Shown: piece after piece, positions 1-12,789 of the stretch
Numbering within the stretch: the first letter of the stretch is position 1
Layout: each line of letters opens with the position of its first letter
Source: Mytilus edulis
Lineage: Eukaryota; Mollusca; Bivalvia; Mytilida; Mytilidae
Assembly (NCBI RefSeq): GCF_963676685.1
Contig: NC_092351.1
Location: 41,902,733 to 41,966,732 of the forward strand
Direction: 5' to 3'
Length of the DNA: 64,000 nucleotides
Made by a program: the position numbers and the translations under genes
Notes under the pieces: generated by a model
Seen by the model: the letters and a program-made list of their open reading frames with translations, nothing else
What the model was told of the DNA's origin: nothing
Databases searched by the model: none

Positions 1-115
1 TAGGGGCCAGCTGAAGGACTGCATTGACGACCCATTGGAGGCCTTCGGTTGTTGTCTGCCGTATGGTCGGGTTGTTGTCTCTTCGACACATTCCACATTT
101 CCATTCTCAATTTTA
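1..115 (+). repeat. Dispersed mussel repeat fragment
   Basis: GAGGCCTTCGGTTGTTGTCTGC..GGTTGTTGTCTC. A related copy is at 46615-46740. Confidence 0.55.
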
Positions 116-3100
116 TTATAAATTACACACGAAATGATACATATTATCGAGCCAATTTATTGTAAATTGTTTGTTTTAAGCATTTCACAATTTGGATATA
201 GATTTTAGTATGTAATACATTAATTATGAGAATTTGTTGTGAAATTTGAATTTGACAACTAATGCCCCTTTAATGCAAACAGAAATTAATTTGATAAAGA
301 GTTCTAGCTACTTTCTATACTGACCTCTATACGATACATGCATCGGATGTACGATAACGGTTGTGTCTGTTCGTTCGTTCGCAAGTGCGTTTGCTGGTCT
401 TCTACACTTTGCAATCTTCTCAGTGCAGGCATCTCATCCTTACCTTTTTGAAACTTTTGGTCCTCATTGTTCTTCGGCTTTGTACTTGTTTTGGCTTTCG
501 AATCTTTTTCATCTGAGCATCACTGGTTAGTCTTGTATGACCAAACGCGCGTCTAGCGTATTAAATTTTAGGCCTGGTATCTTTTGTTAGCTATTATTCG
601 TGTGTTTCTCTGTCTTATATGTTCTCCCATTTATTTGTATTGTAGTCCTCTCTTGTAATATAGTCACTTTAATGTTATATTTAACATTGCCATAAATGCA
701 GATGGTTTGGCATGTCAAAAAACCAGGTTCAACCAACCATTTTTTTCTCAAAATGTCCTGTATCAAGTCAGGAAATGGCCATTGTTATATTATTGTTCGT
801 TTCTGTGTGTGTTACATTTTCATGTTGTGTTTCTGTTGTGTCGTAGTTCCCTCAGTTTTAGTTTGTAACCCGGACTGTTTTTTCTCAATCGATTTATGAA
901 TTTCGAACAGCGGTATACTACCGTTGCCTTTATTTACCAAATGTCTAGATTTTAATAAGCATGCCAGATGCTTGTGGTAATACGTATTTTCATTCTATTC
1001 TTTATATTTATGCTTTCCGATCGCAAATCATGGACTTTCCAATATATAAATGCAATAAGGGGAATAAAAGTATGAATCGGCCGTGAGCTCTGGTCACAAT
1101 ATAAATTTTATTCATCTTTTTATACATTACTTAATACAAAAAACAAAATTCCATAAACATCAAAATAGTAAACATATCAAAACAGTGCTAGATCATAATA
1201 CGAATAATGGTATAGATGTATGCATTACATTTTGAAACATATATCAAATGTAAATTTCATGTAAAGGTGTTCAAAATAACTATTTTAAAATTTAATCACG
1301 TTTTGGAGCATAAAATAGGAAAAGCACAAATAATTGGTAAAAAAAAACTTATTGGACATTTATTTAAAAGAAACTATATTTTGAAACACTCAGGAGAATA
1401 TTCTTGGGATTTTTCTCTGATCTGTTTCCTTCTTTTCTTTTTTCTTTTCTGTTCGTACTCTTCTCTTCTCTCTCAACTCATTCCATTCCCCATTGCATCT
1501 AGTCTAGTCTCACAAAAAAGCTTCTACTTCAGGCAAATAGATTTAGTATGAAAGTAACTCTTTTTTTAATAGAATAACAAATCATATGTATAAATTCCGC
1601 TTAAAACGATAAGGATCTGATAATACTCCAATCAACTTTCTGGTATACCTATCGGAATGCTAGAAAAGTCGCACGATACTGGTGTCACCTAACGTTACAC
1701 GCTTGAAGACTTTAGCCAAAATATAAAAAAAATAAAGATGGCTTTCTAAAATTCATTTTGACGGATTTTATGAGTGAAATACCTTAAGAAATTTAGATTC
1801 ATGATTTTCTTAGATAATGGATACTAAGTTTTTTAAAAAACAAATTAAGAATTAAAATGTAAACGGAATTGAATCATTTGAATAATAAACATTTTCATTA
1901 CAAAAACATCATATATTCCTTTTTAATAAACTACGAACTGCAAATGCTCTCATTTATACAATCCAGAATGTCGAGGCGAATGGACTACGGTATATTAAAC
2001 ATGGAAGTGTCATTGAGTTGCACAAATATTACAAGTAAAGGGAATCAGCGGGAACAGTTACGTCAAAATCGCATGTGGGGACATTGTATCGGACATTATA
2101 GATTTATTTGATATCTCGTAATTTAAAATAAATTTATGAGAAATATATATCAAAATAGGGAGATTTTTTTGTACTTTCATCCCGTATGCTTTTTTTTATG
2201 TAGCGAATAAAGCACTGTATAAAGAATATCACGAAAAAATAGAAAAACATAACCCTATGTCAACTGGGTCTGAAGGGGACAAAATTTCGGACATTTTATT
2301 CAACTTGAAAAAAAAAGAAATTGTTTTCAAAATACCTGATTATTGCATGAGGTGAAAAGGTAAGCTTTGTACAAAATACTAGTATAAGAAGTCATACTCA
2401 AGACATGGGGATTGCTCTGTTTTCCCCTTATTTGGGGATAATTTAGAAAAATGGCGGTAATTTTTCGTGCATGGGACACATTATTTGTGTCATATTTATC
2501 CCTTTTTTCAAAATTCAGTCTTTCGAGGAAAGAAACCGACATTACATCATCGACGAATTATGACGTGGCTGTTCTAGACAAAACATTTGTATCGGCTGAT
2601 GGAATTTCATATATGTTTTTTAACGATATTCAGAAATTCCCAAAACTTAAAGTGTAACGCGGGACCAGGAAATAATATTCAAAAATGAAGATTTCATTGA
2701 TTTTAATTAATGAAAATAGTCTGTTACATATACAAAATTGCAATATTCGGAAAGACGAATTTAAAAGCTTTAAAATGATATATAACACTTTGGGGTATCA
2801 ATTTTAATGTTTATAAATTAATGACATGAATGTGTCTTGTCCACGATTTCACCAAAATAACACAAGTAGCGTGCGACGTTTCTTTGCTTTTATGTTAATG
2901 ATACACCACTTAAGTAATTTGGAAACAACCTTTCATCGGCTGATGTATTATTTACAAAAACAGAGAGTATGGAACGGAGAGTTATCAGATAATCGTGAGT
3001 AAAGTGTAGACACAAAATATACTTCAATTAGATAGCAATTGGAAAATTACCAACTTCTCAACCGTTATCGTTTCATAAGATATGACGAATATTTTAACGT

Positions 3101-3400
3101 CATTGTTTGAATTGAATAAATATACTACTATATACGTGATCAATTTAATCCAAAAGATGATTTTATCTCAGTTGACGGATTTATAAAAGTTTCCCAAAAT
3201 TATTTTCGAATCCCTTGTTTGATTACTATGTTAATATGCCATATTCTGTTGATATAAATTTCAATAATAAATATTGACTGAGCTAATTTGCATTATTAAT
3301 TGTGAACACGCAATTTAAAATGCAACAACAAATTATAAACAAGGTATATCCTACATGTCATATTGGTTTCCCGTACAAACAATATAATAAAACGTATAAT
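116..3400. other. Intergenic sequence upstream of gene 1
   Basis: No supported gene. It contains a fragment of the CGCGCGTCTAGCGTA family at 520-600, a dispersed repeat at 695-935 (CAGCGGTATACTACCGTTGC; reverse relative at about 28145) and a pyrimidine-rich run near 1425-1490. Short frames at 1216-1551, 1869-2111 and 2451-2657 show no family signature. Confidence 0.5.
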
Positions 3401-3417
3401 ACACTTTTTTTCATTTC

Positions 3418-6400
3418 ATGATGACGGTGTATTATAAATTGTTGATATTTCTTATATTTCTACTAAGTGGTGGTCTGGCGAATAACGGTAAGATTTCTAA
3501 CTTCTTGTTTTACATCTTAGTAAATACTATTAAGCTTTTCATTATCTAAAGTAGATTTGAATGTGTGACGCCAGCCAAGGTAAATTACAATATAGCGTGT
3601 GCCTGCAACATAACAGTTATATACTGAATTAACAGAACGAGATCTGCGAAATTTTGTAAAATTAACAAATAAATATGTATGTATTCAAATAGACGCCAAA
3701 TTAACGAAGATTTATTTCAGATTTGTGGTTTTTTCCCCGTGTATTTATATTTAAATAAAGCATATATCTAAATACTAAGTATTCAGACCACACTGTAAGC
3801 ATAGCCGTACAATGTTTATCTATAAGTTGTACTAAAATATTTTGAACCATTTGTTTATATTCTTTTGATTGGAGCGTTACTGAGAAGTTCCTGGTAGACA
3901 AAACGCACGTCTGCCAAACCATATTTCAATCCTAGTATCATTGGTGAGTTTATTTACAACACCTGGTCGATGCCACTGCTGGTGTAGTCCCCCTGATGGT
4001 ATCGCTATTTTAATAGCCCTCACTTCTGTACGGATGATCATTATTGTAATATTTTAATGTTTTGTAAATATTGACCTCTAGTTAGTTTGGCTTTATAACT
4101 GTTTATTTTGTGTACAGAGAAAATTAATGACGCAAGGCTAATTTGATAAGTTGCTAGTTTATTATCTGCAGTTAAAGTTGAACTGTCAGATGTGATTAAG
4201 ACCAGAAACGATGTCCTGGTGTGTAGGGTTATAAAATTAGCTATGCCTATTTTGTTTGTCTAGAGATGAAGTAATTAAACTCTATGATAAGGTCAGTTGG
4301 TCAAGAGACTGGCAGATTGTGTATCAGCTGTGATACTGTAAGGATGTGTATTCCTTGAAGTCTTGAATCAGTTAGATTCTGGAGGACTTGTATTTAAAGT
4401 TTATATGCTTAAACTTTGTAGCTTACTTTGTCAATGTGTCTGAAGTTATGTACATTTGTTAATAAACTTGTATATATAAATACCGTATTATTTAGTTACT
4501 GGGAATTTACCACAGGATATATTGTCGTGCCATAGATGGCTATATCCGTCCGTCTGTGTCGGTGTTGACCTCCCCTCGATCACGTTACCAAAAAAATGTA
4601 ACGTGATCGAGGGGAGGTCAACACCGACACAGACGGACGGATATAGCCATCTATGGCACGACAATATATCCTGTGGTAAATTCCCAGTAACTAAATAATA
4701 CGGTATTTATATATACAAGTTTATTAACAAATGTACATAACTTCAGACACATTGACAAAGTAAGCTACAAAGTTTAAGCATATAAACTTTAAATACAAGT
4801 CCTCCAGAATCTAACTGATTCAAGACTTCAAGGAATACACATCCTTACAGTATCACAGCTGATACACAATGTAACATGAATTAACTGTTTTAAGGATCTT
4901 TTTTCACAGGAAAAGATTTTCTTAACTTTATTTTGCAAAATTTGTAGGAATTTTAGGTCAGTAATACTCTTAGACTTCGTACTTTATTTGGGTTTTTCAA
5001 CTCTTTTTACTCGAACAACACTGATGAGTCTTTCGTCAACGAAACGCACGTCTGGCGTACACAACTTCAATTCTGTATCTTTGATGAGTTTTTTAAGTTA
5101 TATCTTAAGAGGTGCTAAATTTTTAAATGAAGACACAGTTTTTTTACACAACCTCGTGATTATAATAGTAAAAATCATCTCGGGTATTTCCAATCACCAT
5201 TTTTTATTACATGTTTTTCGTCAGGACAAAAATAAAATACTCTCATCTAACGTACTTTTGAAAGAAATGATTTAAATATCGATGAAAAAAAACCGTAGAT
5301 GTAAAATGTAATGTAGAACACGCCGTTACAAACAAATTTAACATAGCAAAGTTTTACACGCCGATTCAAACGAATCTGCCGAAGCAATTAGGGACACGCT
5401 TCAAATAAATCTAACGGTTAAAGGTGAAACACGCCACTACAAGCGAAACATTTGGAAAACTTCACTACAATCGAAACTACCGGAGCAATGTGGAACATGT
5501 TGCTAAAAACGAATTTACCGTAGAATTGTGGAAAACAACGCTACCAAAATGTTAAATCAGAAAAAAGAAACATACTGCTCCAACTGAATCCACAGGAGTA
5601 ATGTGGAACACGCCGCTACACATTTTATATTGGGAAACAGATAGCAGCTACCAACAAATCTACCTGAGCAGAGTGAAACACCCTAATATAAAGGAATCGA
5701 AGCAAAGTATATATTGCCGCAATAAATAAATATAATTGACCAAAGAGACACTCACTCACGCGCTCATCCTATTCGTGTCTGTCAAAACATAAGGCCACAA
5801 CCAAGCAATACGAAACACAACACTACAAACAAAGCAAACAAAGCAAAGTGAAACACGCCGCTTTAAACGAATATAACCGAGCAATGTAAAACTTGCCTCT
5901 TCAAACAAATCAAAACGAAGCAAACCTAAACACGCCTGCTACAAAACAATCTAACTGGCTAATGTGAAACACGCCGCTTCAAACAGTTATACCGGATCAA
6001 TGTAAAACAAGCCACTACAAACGCATCTGCCAAACCAATGTGAAACACGACGATATATACGAATCTAACCGAGCAATGTAAAACACACCTCCTAAAAAAC
6101 AAAGCGAAACACACCGCTACAGAAACATATCTAACGGAGTAAAGTAATTGTGAAACATCCCATTAGAAACAAATTAAACGAAGCAAAATGTAAAGCGCCT
6201 TTACACATAAACAAACGGAACAATGTGAAAGACCTTATTTTTTTATTTAATAAATACTGGCACATCTCTTACGATCTTTGATCTTTTTTGTCTCGATCAA
6301 TGTTTATATTTCAAGGTCTCAAAATAGTTATTACATATATGCCTTCATTGTAGCTTTTACTACTGACATTACCAGTACATCACCACTACCACCCCAGGTT

Positions 6401-9400
6401 AAAGGTATATAATTTCATTATTAAGGAACAAAGGTTCAAACTATCTCAGGTAAAGTTGACCTTAGACGAATTTGGCTATTGCTTTAAGTTACACTTTCGG
6501 ACATAAAAACAACTATTTATGTGTAGCTCCTCGCGTATTTAGGTTTATATACAACATTGACTTTCAAGTTTTGGGTTTGAGTGTTCCTACTGAAAGTTAT
6601 TACAGAATACACTTTGATAACTAGAAAAAAGTGTTATATTTATTTTACAGCTTTGTTTTCATCCGGTATGTGTCCAGTATGAATATGTATTTGAAATATC
6701 TTTTTCGTTTACACAATTACAATTAGGTATTTCCCTTCAATATTTCCAGCAAAATGAAATAATTCATTTATTAGTCACTTTTATACATTTAGAATACTTT
6801 TCTATCGGCGAATAAAAGAATCAGAAAAAAACAACGATGATGAATACACTGTACTGTTTATTATATCTCCATTGTAGCACCTGAGATCACCCCCAGTTTT
6901 TATGAGGTCTGTGTTGGTCAGTCTTTTGTTTTCCATGATGTATGTTATATAGTGTTGTTCATTAATTGTTTGGTCTTTCCCCTTTTTTTGCCATGACGTT
7001 GCCAGTTTTATTTTGTGTTTGAGTTTGAACGTCCCTTTGGTATCTTTCGCTTCTCTTTTGTAAATAGAATACAGAGAATCAATTTATAGCGTTTCACCTT
7101 TCATTTTAATAGTAAAACTTATTATATATACTCAGCTTGATAAAACCACAGCGGCGGACATTTTACATTTGATTAAGGGGTTGAAGTGGTAGGATAGAAG
7201 TTGTTGGAGTTCTTGATTTCATAATAATCCTTATTTGTTTGTTTTTATGTATAGATTCTGTAAACACAGGGCTAATTGCTGGTATCATCTTTGCAATGGT
7301 ATTCCTTGCTTTTGTTGTCCTGTGTATATCTTTAGTTGTAAGGTGAGTTGATATTACTTGAATTATGTTTTATATGGGTTCATGGTAAGGAAAATAAGGT
7401 AAAGGATCGTTATATAACATTTTCCAAAATTAGTCTAATCTATGATAGAAAGTATGTGTTTTAGATACCAAAGCTGATTGTCATGTTTATAAGATTACTA
7501 AAGGATTACAAGTGTATAAATTGAATGCATGTCACATTTTGTGAGGCAAATATTTTTCATCAAGGCTTGACAAACAGCATTTCCTCTTTTAACATTTGAG
7601 GACTATGTTATTAGAGTATATTAGCGAAAAGATGTCAAATACAATGAATCTCCTGATATGATTTAATACAATGTAAGATTGTCTCGAGTGCATGGAAACT
7701 ATATGATACTATAATCACTATGGTGCGCTTTTCTGTATTCGCATTTGGCCAAAACATTACATAGTCAAACAAAAATTAAATAAAAAATAAGAATATGTGG
7801 GATGATCGAAAATGATAAAATTATCTATTGAAGACTAAACGACACAAATGTGAACAATTCCGTGTCCATGTAGGCCTGCAAAAATCAACAATGTATATAG
7901 AAAGCTATCAAAAGTTCCTGGGATAATAAAATGTAAAACAATTCAAAATAGAAAACAAACGGCCTTATGTGTGATGCAACAATAAAGAAAAACATTCTTG
8001 ACAGATAGTTACTATAGACCAACTCTAGATATCAGGTTCTTTAATAACTCAATATAAAACAAATCCATTACACCACTCTACAGTTTTATTTTATTATTGC
8101 TTGAACATATAGCTTTATATCTATTAGAGAACATAATGCAAATTAATACATTGCCAAATCGAGCCAAAAGATACGAACGGGACATTGTAGATAGATATAG
8201 GAAGATGTGGTGTGAGTGCCAATGAGACAACTCTCCATCCAAATTATAATTTATAAAAGTAAACCATTATAGGTCAATGTACGGCCTTCAACACGGAGCC
8301 TTGACTCACACCGAACAAATTTATATTAATTTCTATAATTTTATCAGTAGGAGAAGGCGGGCAGCATAGAGGAGTGTGACATCATAACCTACCGGATAGA
8401 AAATAGTCTTTATTTGAAATCTAAAAGATAATTACTGCTGTAACATTCAAATTTACAACAAGTATTGGCAGTTTACTGTTTCACAGTTTTATAGTCTAAT
8501 ATATCATTATGATACTATACAAATACTTTCATCGATTGTTGATTTGTTTTTAAATTAAAATCTCTTCTATTCTTATTAATCATTTAAGCTAACCACGTGC
8601 CAGTACTAAAAGTTATTGGTTCGAACAAAAGGTCAATTTACAAGCAAACAATTTAGTTTCTATGTTTAGAATTTTAGAGAGATACATACTGGGTTGGACA
8701 GACTTTTCACAAAACATTACGCTTTTTCTTCATTTTCTTTACACAGACAGTGTGTTCTGTAAAGGAATTGTTTCCCCTGCAATATTTTTGTTAATTTTAG
8801 TAATATATTGTCTGTCTTTACAGCATTGGGATACTTGAATTAATTATACAAAAGCATTCTAATATGACATGCTTCTTTAGCTTTGTAAACAACACTGTGA
8901 TAAAATTCTCGATAAAATATGCTTAGCGCAGACTCAGAGATATACATAATAATGGCTGTTACAATATACTTCCCACGTAAATCTACATATATTGGAACCT
9001 ATTTGCAGACCCTTTGCCAATTTTATTGTTTTAAAAAGTGCAATTAAAAAAAGACAAAATAACTTTTATTCTTATTCGTATGCATAATAAAAAGAAGTAA
9101 TGCACAAGAGCTCGGAGAAATCAACAAAATAAAAAATTAAATAAAATTTCGCAAAAGTCTATCAATCTTTTTGGAGCATTTAAGTCATTTCCAAACATGA
9201 CGTCATACAAATGAAACTGCTAAAATTGAAAGTTTTCTGTTACGTGAATCATTGGTATGATATTGTATTAAAACTGATTTTTGAGGTAGGTTTGGTTTTA
9301 TTTTCTAGTCTATTGCATTATTCGCATATTTACTCATTTCAGCAAGTCAACATGGCGGCTCCTTAGTTACAAAATGTCAACTTTGACGGAGGCTTATGAG

Positions 9401-12400
9401 AAAAACATGTAAATTAAAAATGGCAAATGTTGGGTTTGAGAATTTAAAGAATTAAAAAGTTTTTTTTCTAGCGGTTATTCACGAAATAACCTACGCAAGC
9501 TACATATTTATAAAGATATTTGAGATTTATCTAATAGGGAGTAAAAAGGAATAGCCACACACACAGCATACCTACCCTCGCTTCAGTTTTTTAATGACCG
9601 TATTTGTCCTATTAGAATCGAAAGTATTCATGGAATCCACAATCTATGGCTTCCATGAATTATTTCTTAATTATAACCAACTTATAATATGGTTATCAAC
9701 CAACCGAAGTAGTGAATTTGGAATTCCTTCGGCTAAACCAATCCAGCAAAATGAAATTTAAGAAAATCAGAACCCATTATTCTATCCTTTGGTATGTACA
9801 TGAAAAAGGACGATGAAAATATTCCGTCTTTATAGTGGATAACTAAACTTAGATGTCTTTCTATAGTTTTTAAAACCATTTGGTCTGCATTTATATATGC
9901 CCAGTCTTCCAAAATATTGTTATGAGGTATGAAATTTAAAGAAAGCGAGATTTCAACTCCCTCGGGAAAAATTGCACCGACTATAAAATTTGCACTCATT
10001 TTGACAAAATGCAACGGATTAAAATTACTTCACATGTAAATGGATTCAATCAAATAAAGAAAGGGTCTTTACTTGATAAGCTATAGTTATCTAAAGGTAG
10101 TTGCTGGAAGTATACTAATCAAATCAAATGACAAAACAGAAGGTATTTTGAAAAATTAAGGGAAGCTTTGTCAAAATGTTTGGTTCATAAAACACAATGA
10201 TACATATTTAAACTACAAGGATTCTAAAGAAAGACAGATCAAGCTATTTCAGATTTAGCTAATTCTATAATGAAACTAACATTGATAAGCTTTTACCCAA
10301 AAGCGTACACTCCGTTATACTTCGTTTTTTAAAACTCTCTCATCTTGACGGTCATGACATTACACTATGGTTCAGAAAGCCAAGCATAATAAAATTATAG
10401 ATTAGATACCCACAAGATGACAGTCAAAGTTAAACATAACCTAATAAGATCGGTAAAGGTCAAAGGGTCATTTGAAAAATTAAACTAAAACAGTATGTTC
10501 TAGTTTCAAACAAGTTGTTAGATCTTTGACAGACATATTTTTAAAATCACTTTAAATTTTCAAACGTTAAAATAACAGTCATATGACCCAAGTAAGGTAA
10601 GTTATAAAACCAGGTTTAATCCACCATTTTCTGCTTAAGAAAATACCTATTTCAAGTCAGGAATATGACAGTTGTTGTCCATTCATTTGATGTGATTGAG
10701 CTTTTGATTTTGTAATTTGATTAGGGAATTTCTGTTTTGAATTTTCCTCGGAGTTAAATATTTTTGTGATTTTACTTTTTAGCCACTTCCCTGGTAAAAG
10801 AAATAACAGTTAACAGGAATATAATAAGATGTATTACGCTCAAAAGCCGAATTGGCAAGTACATCAAATCGTTGGAAAACTAATAGACTCCAAATCAAAG
10901 GGTCATGATCTTGATTTGAAGTCCAACAATTAAAAACTCCAAGATAATTCAAAAAGGGGAAATCTATAAATACTGACCAAATCAAACGTTTTCAACCAAC
11001 AGAAAAAGTGGAAAACAACTGTTATATTCCTGACTTGATATGGGTATTTTTCACAGAAAATGGTGGATTAAACCTGTGTTTTAAACTAGCTAAACATTCC
11101 AATTGAATGACAGTTATTTTGACAAAATCGGATGAACAACCCAACCAGACGTAATAGGCAACTCCAGGAAAATTCAAAACGGAAAGTCCCCAATCAAATA
11201 GCAAAGTCAAAAGCTGAAACACATTAAACAAATAAACAAATGAATAACAACTATGATAAATCTAACTTGGTACAGGTATTTTCTTATGTAGAAAATGGTG
11301 GATTAAACCGGGTTTTATAGCTAGCTTAACCTCTTACTTGTAGGACTGGTGCATTAAATATAATTATATTGACAACAATGTGTTAACAAAATAAACAGAC
11401 ATAATAGGTTAATATGTCAAAACAAGAGTACAATAGTCAACTTTGTTCTATAATCTTAACCACTTAAACACAATCAAATATGTAACAAGAAACTACAAAA
11501 GAGAAAATAGATATAGGAAAGGTACACTAAACAAAAATGAAGGACAAAAATACAAACATTTCCCGAGCCACTTCAAATGGGTATTACCTAAAACAGACTA
11601 CACAGTATAAGTAATACTCAAAACAACTTATCTATTAAGTATACTCTGACACGTAATTTAGATGACAAGCAACGTCAGAATCTTTACTTCAAGACCATCG
11701 TGTATTATTTGGGAAGTTATTCCCGATTATTTAACAACAAGGTCTTGATACCTTCCGATAAACGTTTTATGACATCACCCTGTTTCATCAACTTTCTCTC
11801 CAGACACTGACGATGTTTAACAAAGTTCAAGTAGCAGCGGCAACCTTTGAATTCCAAAAAAGTTGGAAAATGTATATCCAATATGCAGATGAAGTTGGTA
11901 TATTACTACTAAGATAGGGGAGGGAATTGATAATCAAAAATTAAAATCCTGTAGTTTGCTATAGATTCTGGTTCTGAGATGACTGTGTATGTCAAATTCG
12001 AAGTATAAATTTGAAAAAGAGGTGGAGGAAGCAATACAAACAACACAACTGACTTTAAAATTCATACAAACTTAAAAAAATAAACCTAGCAGGGACGACG
12101 TAAATGTTGTTGTATTTGATAATAAACTTGACAAAGACGCAATCAAAACAAGTTAAATTAAGTAGATGTAGGCAATTATGAGCATCCATGCGGCCTTCAA
12201 CAATGAAAAAACTAACCGTATATTAAATGAGAAGCATATGTTACATGTTTTAATGTTGGTTTCTTTTCTGCATATCTGTAGGAGAAGATGGAGAGCTGGA
12301 AATAAATATGACGACAACAACATAGACGTCAAAATAAACAAAAAAACAAATCATACGTCCTTGAGGTTGTTCATATCCGACAACAACAAAGATCTCAAAA

Positions 12401-12471
12401 TAAAGAAAAACATATATAGTGCATACGTTTATCGGAATGTTCATATTGATGTGATTTGTAAACAAAAATGA
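3418..12471 (+). CDS. Gene 1: small type I membrane protein, 4 exons (predicted)
   Basis: Predicted 132-residue protein from exons 3418-3487, 6354-6404, 7255-7342 and 12282-12471, all with GT-AG borders. Exon 1 starts at the first of two adjacent ATGs and gives a hydrophobic signal peptide (about residues 1-21). Exon 2 is a 51-bp phase 1-1 exon rich in Thr, Ser and Pro. Exon 3 carries one membrane helix (about residues 46-69). Exon 4 gives an Arg-rich stop-transfer (RRRWR) and a tail of about 60 residues containing a duplicated 22-codon unit. Intron phases match genes 2 and 3, which supports common descent. Function is unknown and no domain is recognised; I infer a cell-surface protein with an O-glycosylated stalk. 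Exon 2 and the distant last exon (4.9-kb intron) are the least certain parts. No clear AATAAA follows the stop closely. Confidence 0.6.
3840..4045 (+). repeat. Fragment of the 'agacgaaacgcgcgtc' dispersed family
   Basis: AGACAAAACGCACGTCTG..TGAGTTTATTTACAACAC..GGTCGATGCCACTGCTGG..; further copies at 4985-5095, 17265-18065 and, reversed, 22095-22260. Confidence 0.6.
4316..4870. repeat. Perfect 273-bp inverted repeat (hairpin)
   Basis: Arms 4316-4588 and 4598-4870 are exact reverse complements as far as I can read, separated by a 9-bp A-rich spacer. The arms include an AATAAA and a CCGTCCGTCTGTGTCGG stretch next to the loop. It lies in intron 1 of gene 1. It could be a very young foldback insertion, an inverted duplication, or a read-folding artefact. 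Confidence 0.9.
4985..5095 (+). repeat. Fragment of the 'agacgaaacgcgcgtc' dispersed family
   Basis: CACTGATGAGTCTTTCGTCA followed by ACGAAACGCACGTCTGGCGT. Confidence 0.6.
5300..6235 (+). repeat. Degenerate tandem satellite, unit about 39 bp
   Basis: Roughly twenty diverged copies of a unit like GAAACACGCCGCTACAAACG followed by AATCTACCGAGCAATGT. Copies vary in length and are heavily substituted. Located in intron 1 of gene 1, with no open frame of note. Confidence 0.75.
6651..6665 (+). other. Possible 15-bp phase 1-1 microexon of gene 1
   Basis: TTTTACAG precedes and GTATGT follows a 15-bp segment. In phase 1 it would add five residues (ALFSS) without shifting the frame. It lies between exons 2 and 3 of gene 1. 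Short splice-like matches occur by chance, so support is weak. Confidence 0.2.
6880..7065 (+). mobile_element. 3' tail fragment of the RT element
   Basis: Matches the tail at 14525-14725 (GCACCTGAGATCA..CCCAGTTTTT, GCCATGACGTTGCCAGTTT, CTTTGGTATCTTTCGC). It is a short, coding-free 5'-truncated copy in intron 2 of gene 1. Confidence 0.6.
8190..8330 (+). repeat. 'gatgtggt..gccaatgagacaac' dispersed repeat
   Basis: AAGATGTGGTGTGAGTGCCA..ATGAGACAACTCTCCATCCA..GGCCTTCAACACGGAGCCTT. Other copies are at 22785-22930, 24105-24265 and 54945-55210. In intron 3 of gene 1. Confidence 0.65.
8335..10600. other. Intron 3 of gene 1, mostly unique AT-rich DNA
   Basis: No exon or recognised repeat. A 93-codon frame on the minus strand (9733-10014) lacks a convincing start and family signature. 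Confidence 0.4.
10600..10785 (+). repeat. 'ggtttaatccaccattttct' dispersed repeat, forward copy
   Basis: CCAGGTTTAATCCACCATTT..TCAAGTCAGGAATATGACAG..TTGAATTTTCCTCGGAGTT. An inverted copy lies at 11025-11330, so the pair could form a hairpin within intron 3 of gene 1. Confidence 0.65.
11025..11330 (-). repeat. 'ggtttaatccaccattttct' dispersed repeat, reverse copies
   Basis: Reads in reverse as the family at 10600. The segment at 11275-11325 adds a second partial copy (AAATGGTGGATTAAACCGGG). Confidence 0.6.
11331..12180. other. Intron 3 of gene 1, AT-rich, nothing recognised
   Basis: I see no exon and no repeat that I can name before the last exon of gene 1. Confidence 0.4.
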
Positions 12472-12789
12472 TCTTCAGTAATATAAATTCGTACTCGGAT
12501 GACACGTCATTAACGCGGAAGGGAAGACATTTAAAACCAGAGAGATATATTTGAATTGTAGGGCATGCCGAGTTCATATTTCAGAGTTCGATTTATGCAG
12601 AACACTCGATATTTGGTACGTACGTGAGTGGTAATAACAATTTCAAAGCAAGCAAACGTATGTGATAATGGGTCAATCATTAAGACCCAAAATATTTCTA
12701 AACAATTGTCCTACCTCCACTACAAATATGTTGTTGTCTCCATAGATAAAGCCCCAAACAACATCGTTTTTGTGTGTAAATCTCATTAC

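Noticed and set aside
9733-10014. 93-codon minus frame in intron 3 of gene 1
   Set aside because: Starts at TTG, no family signature, and no splice context that I could defend.
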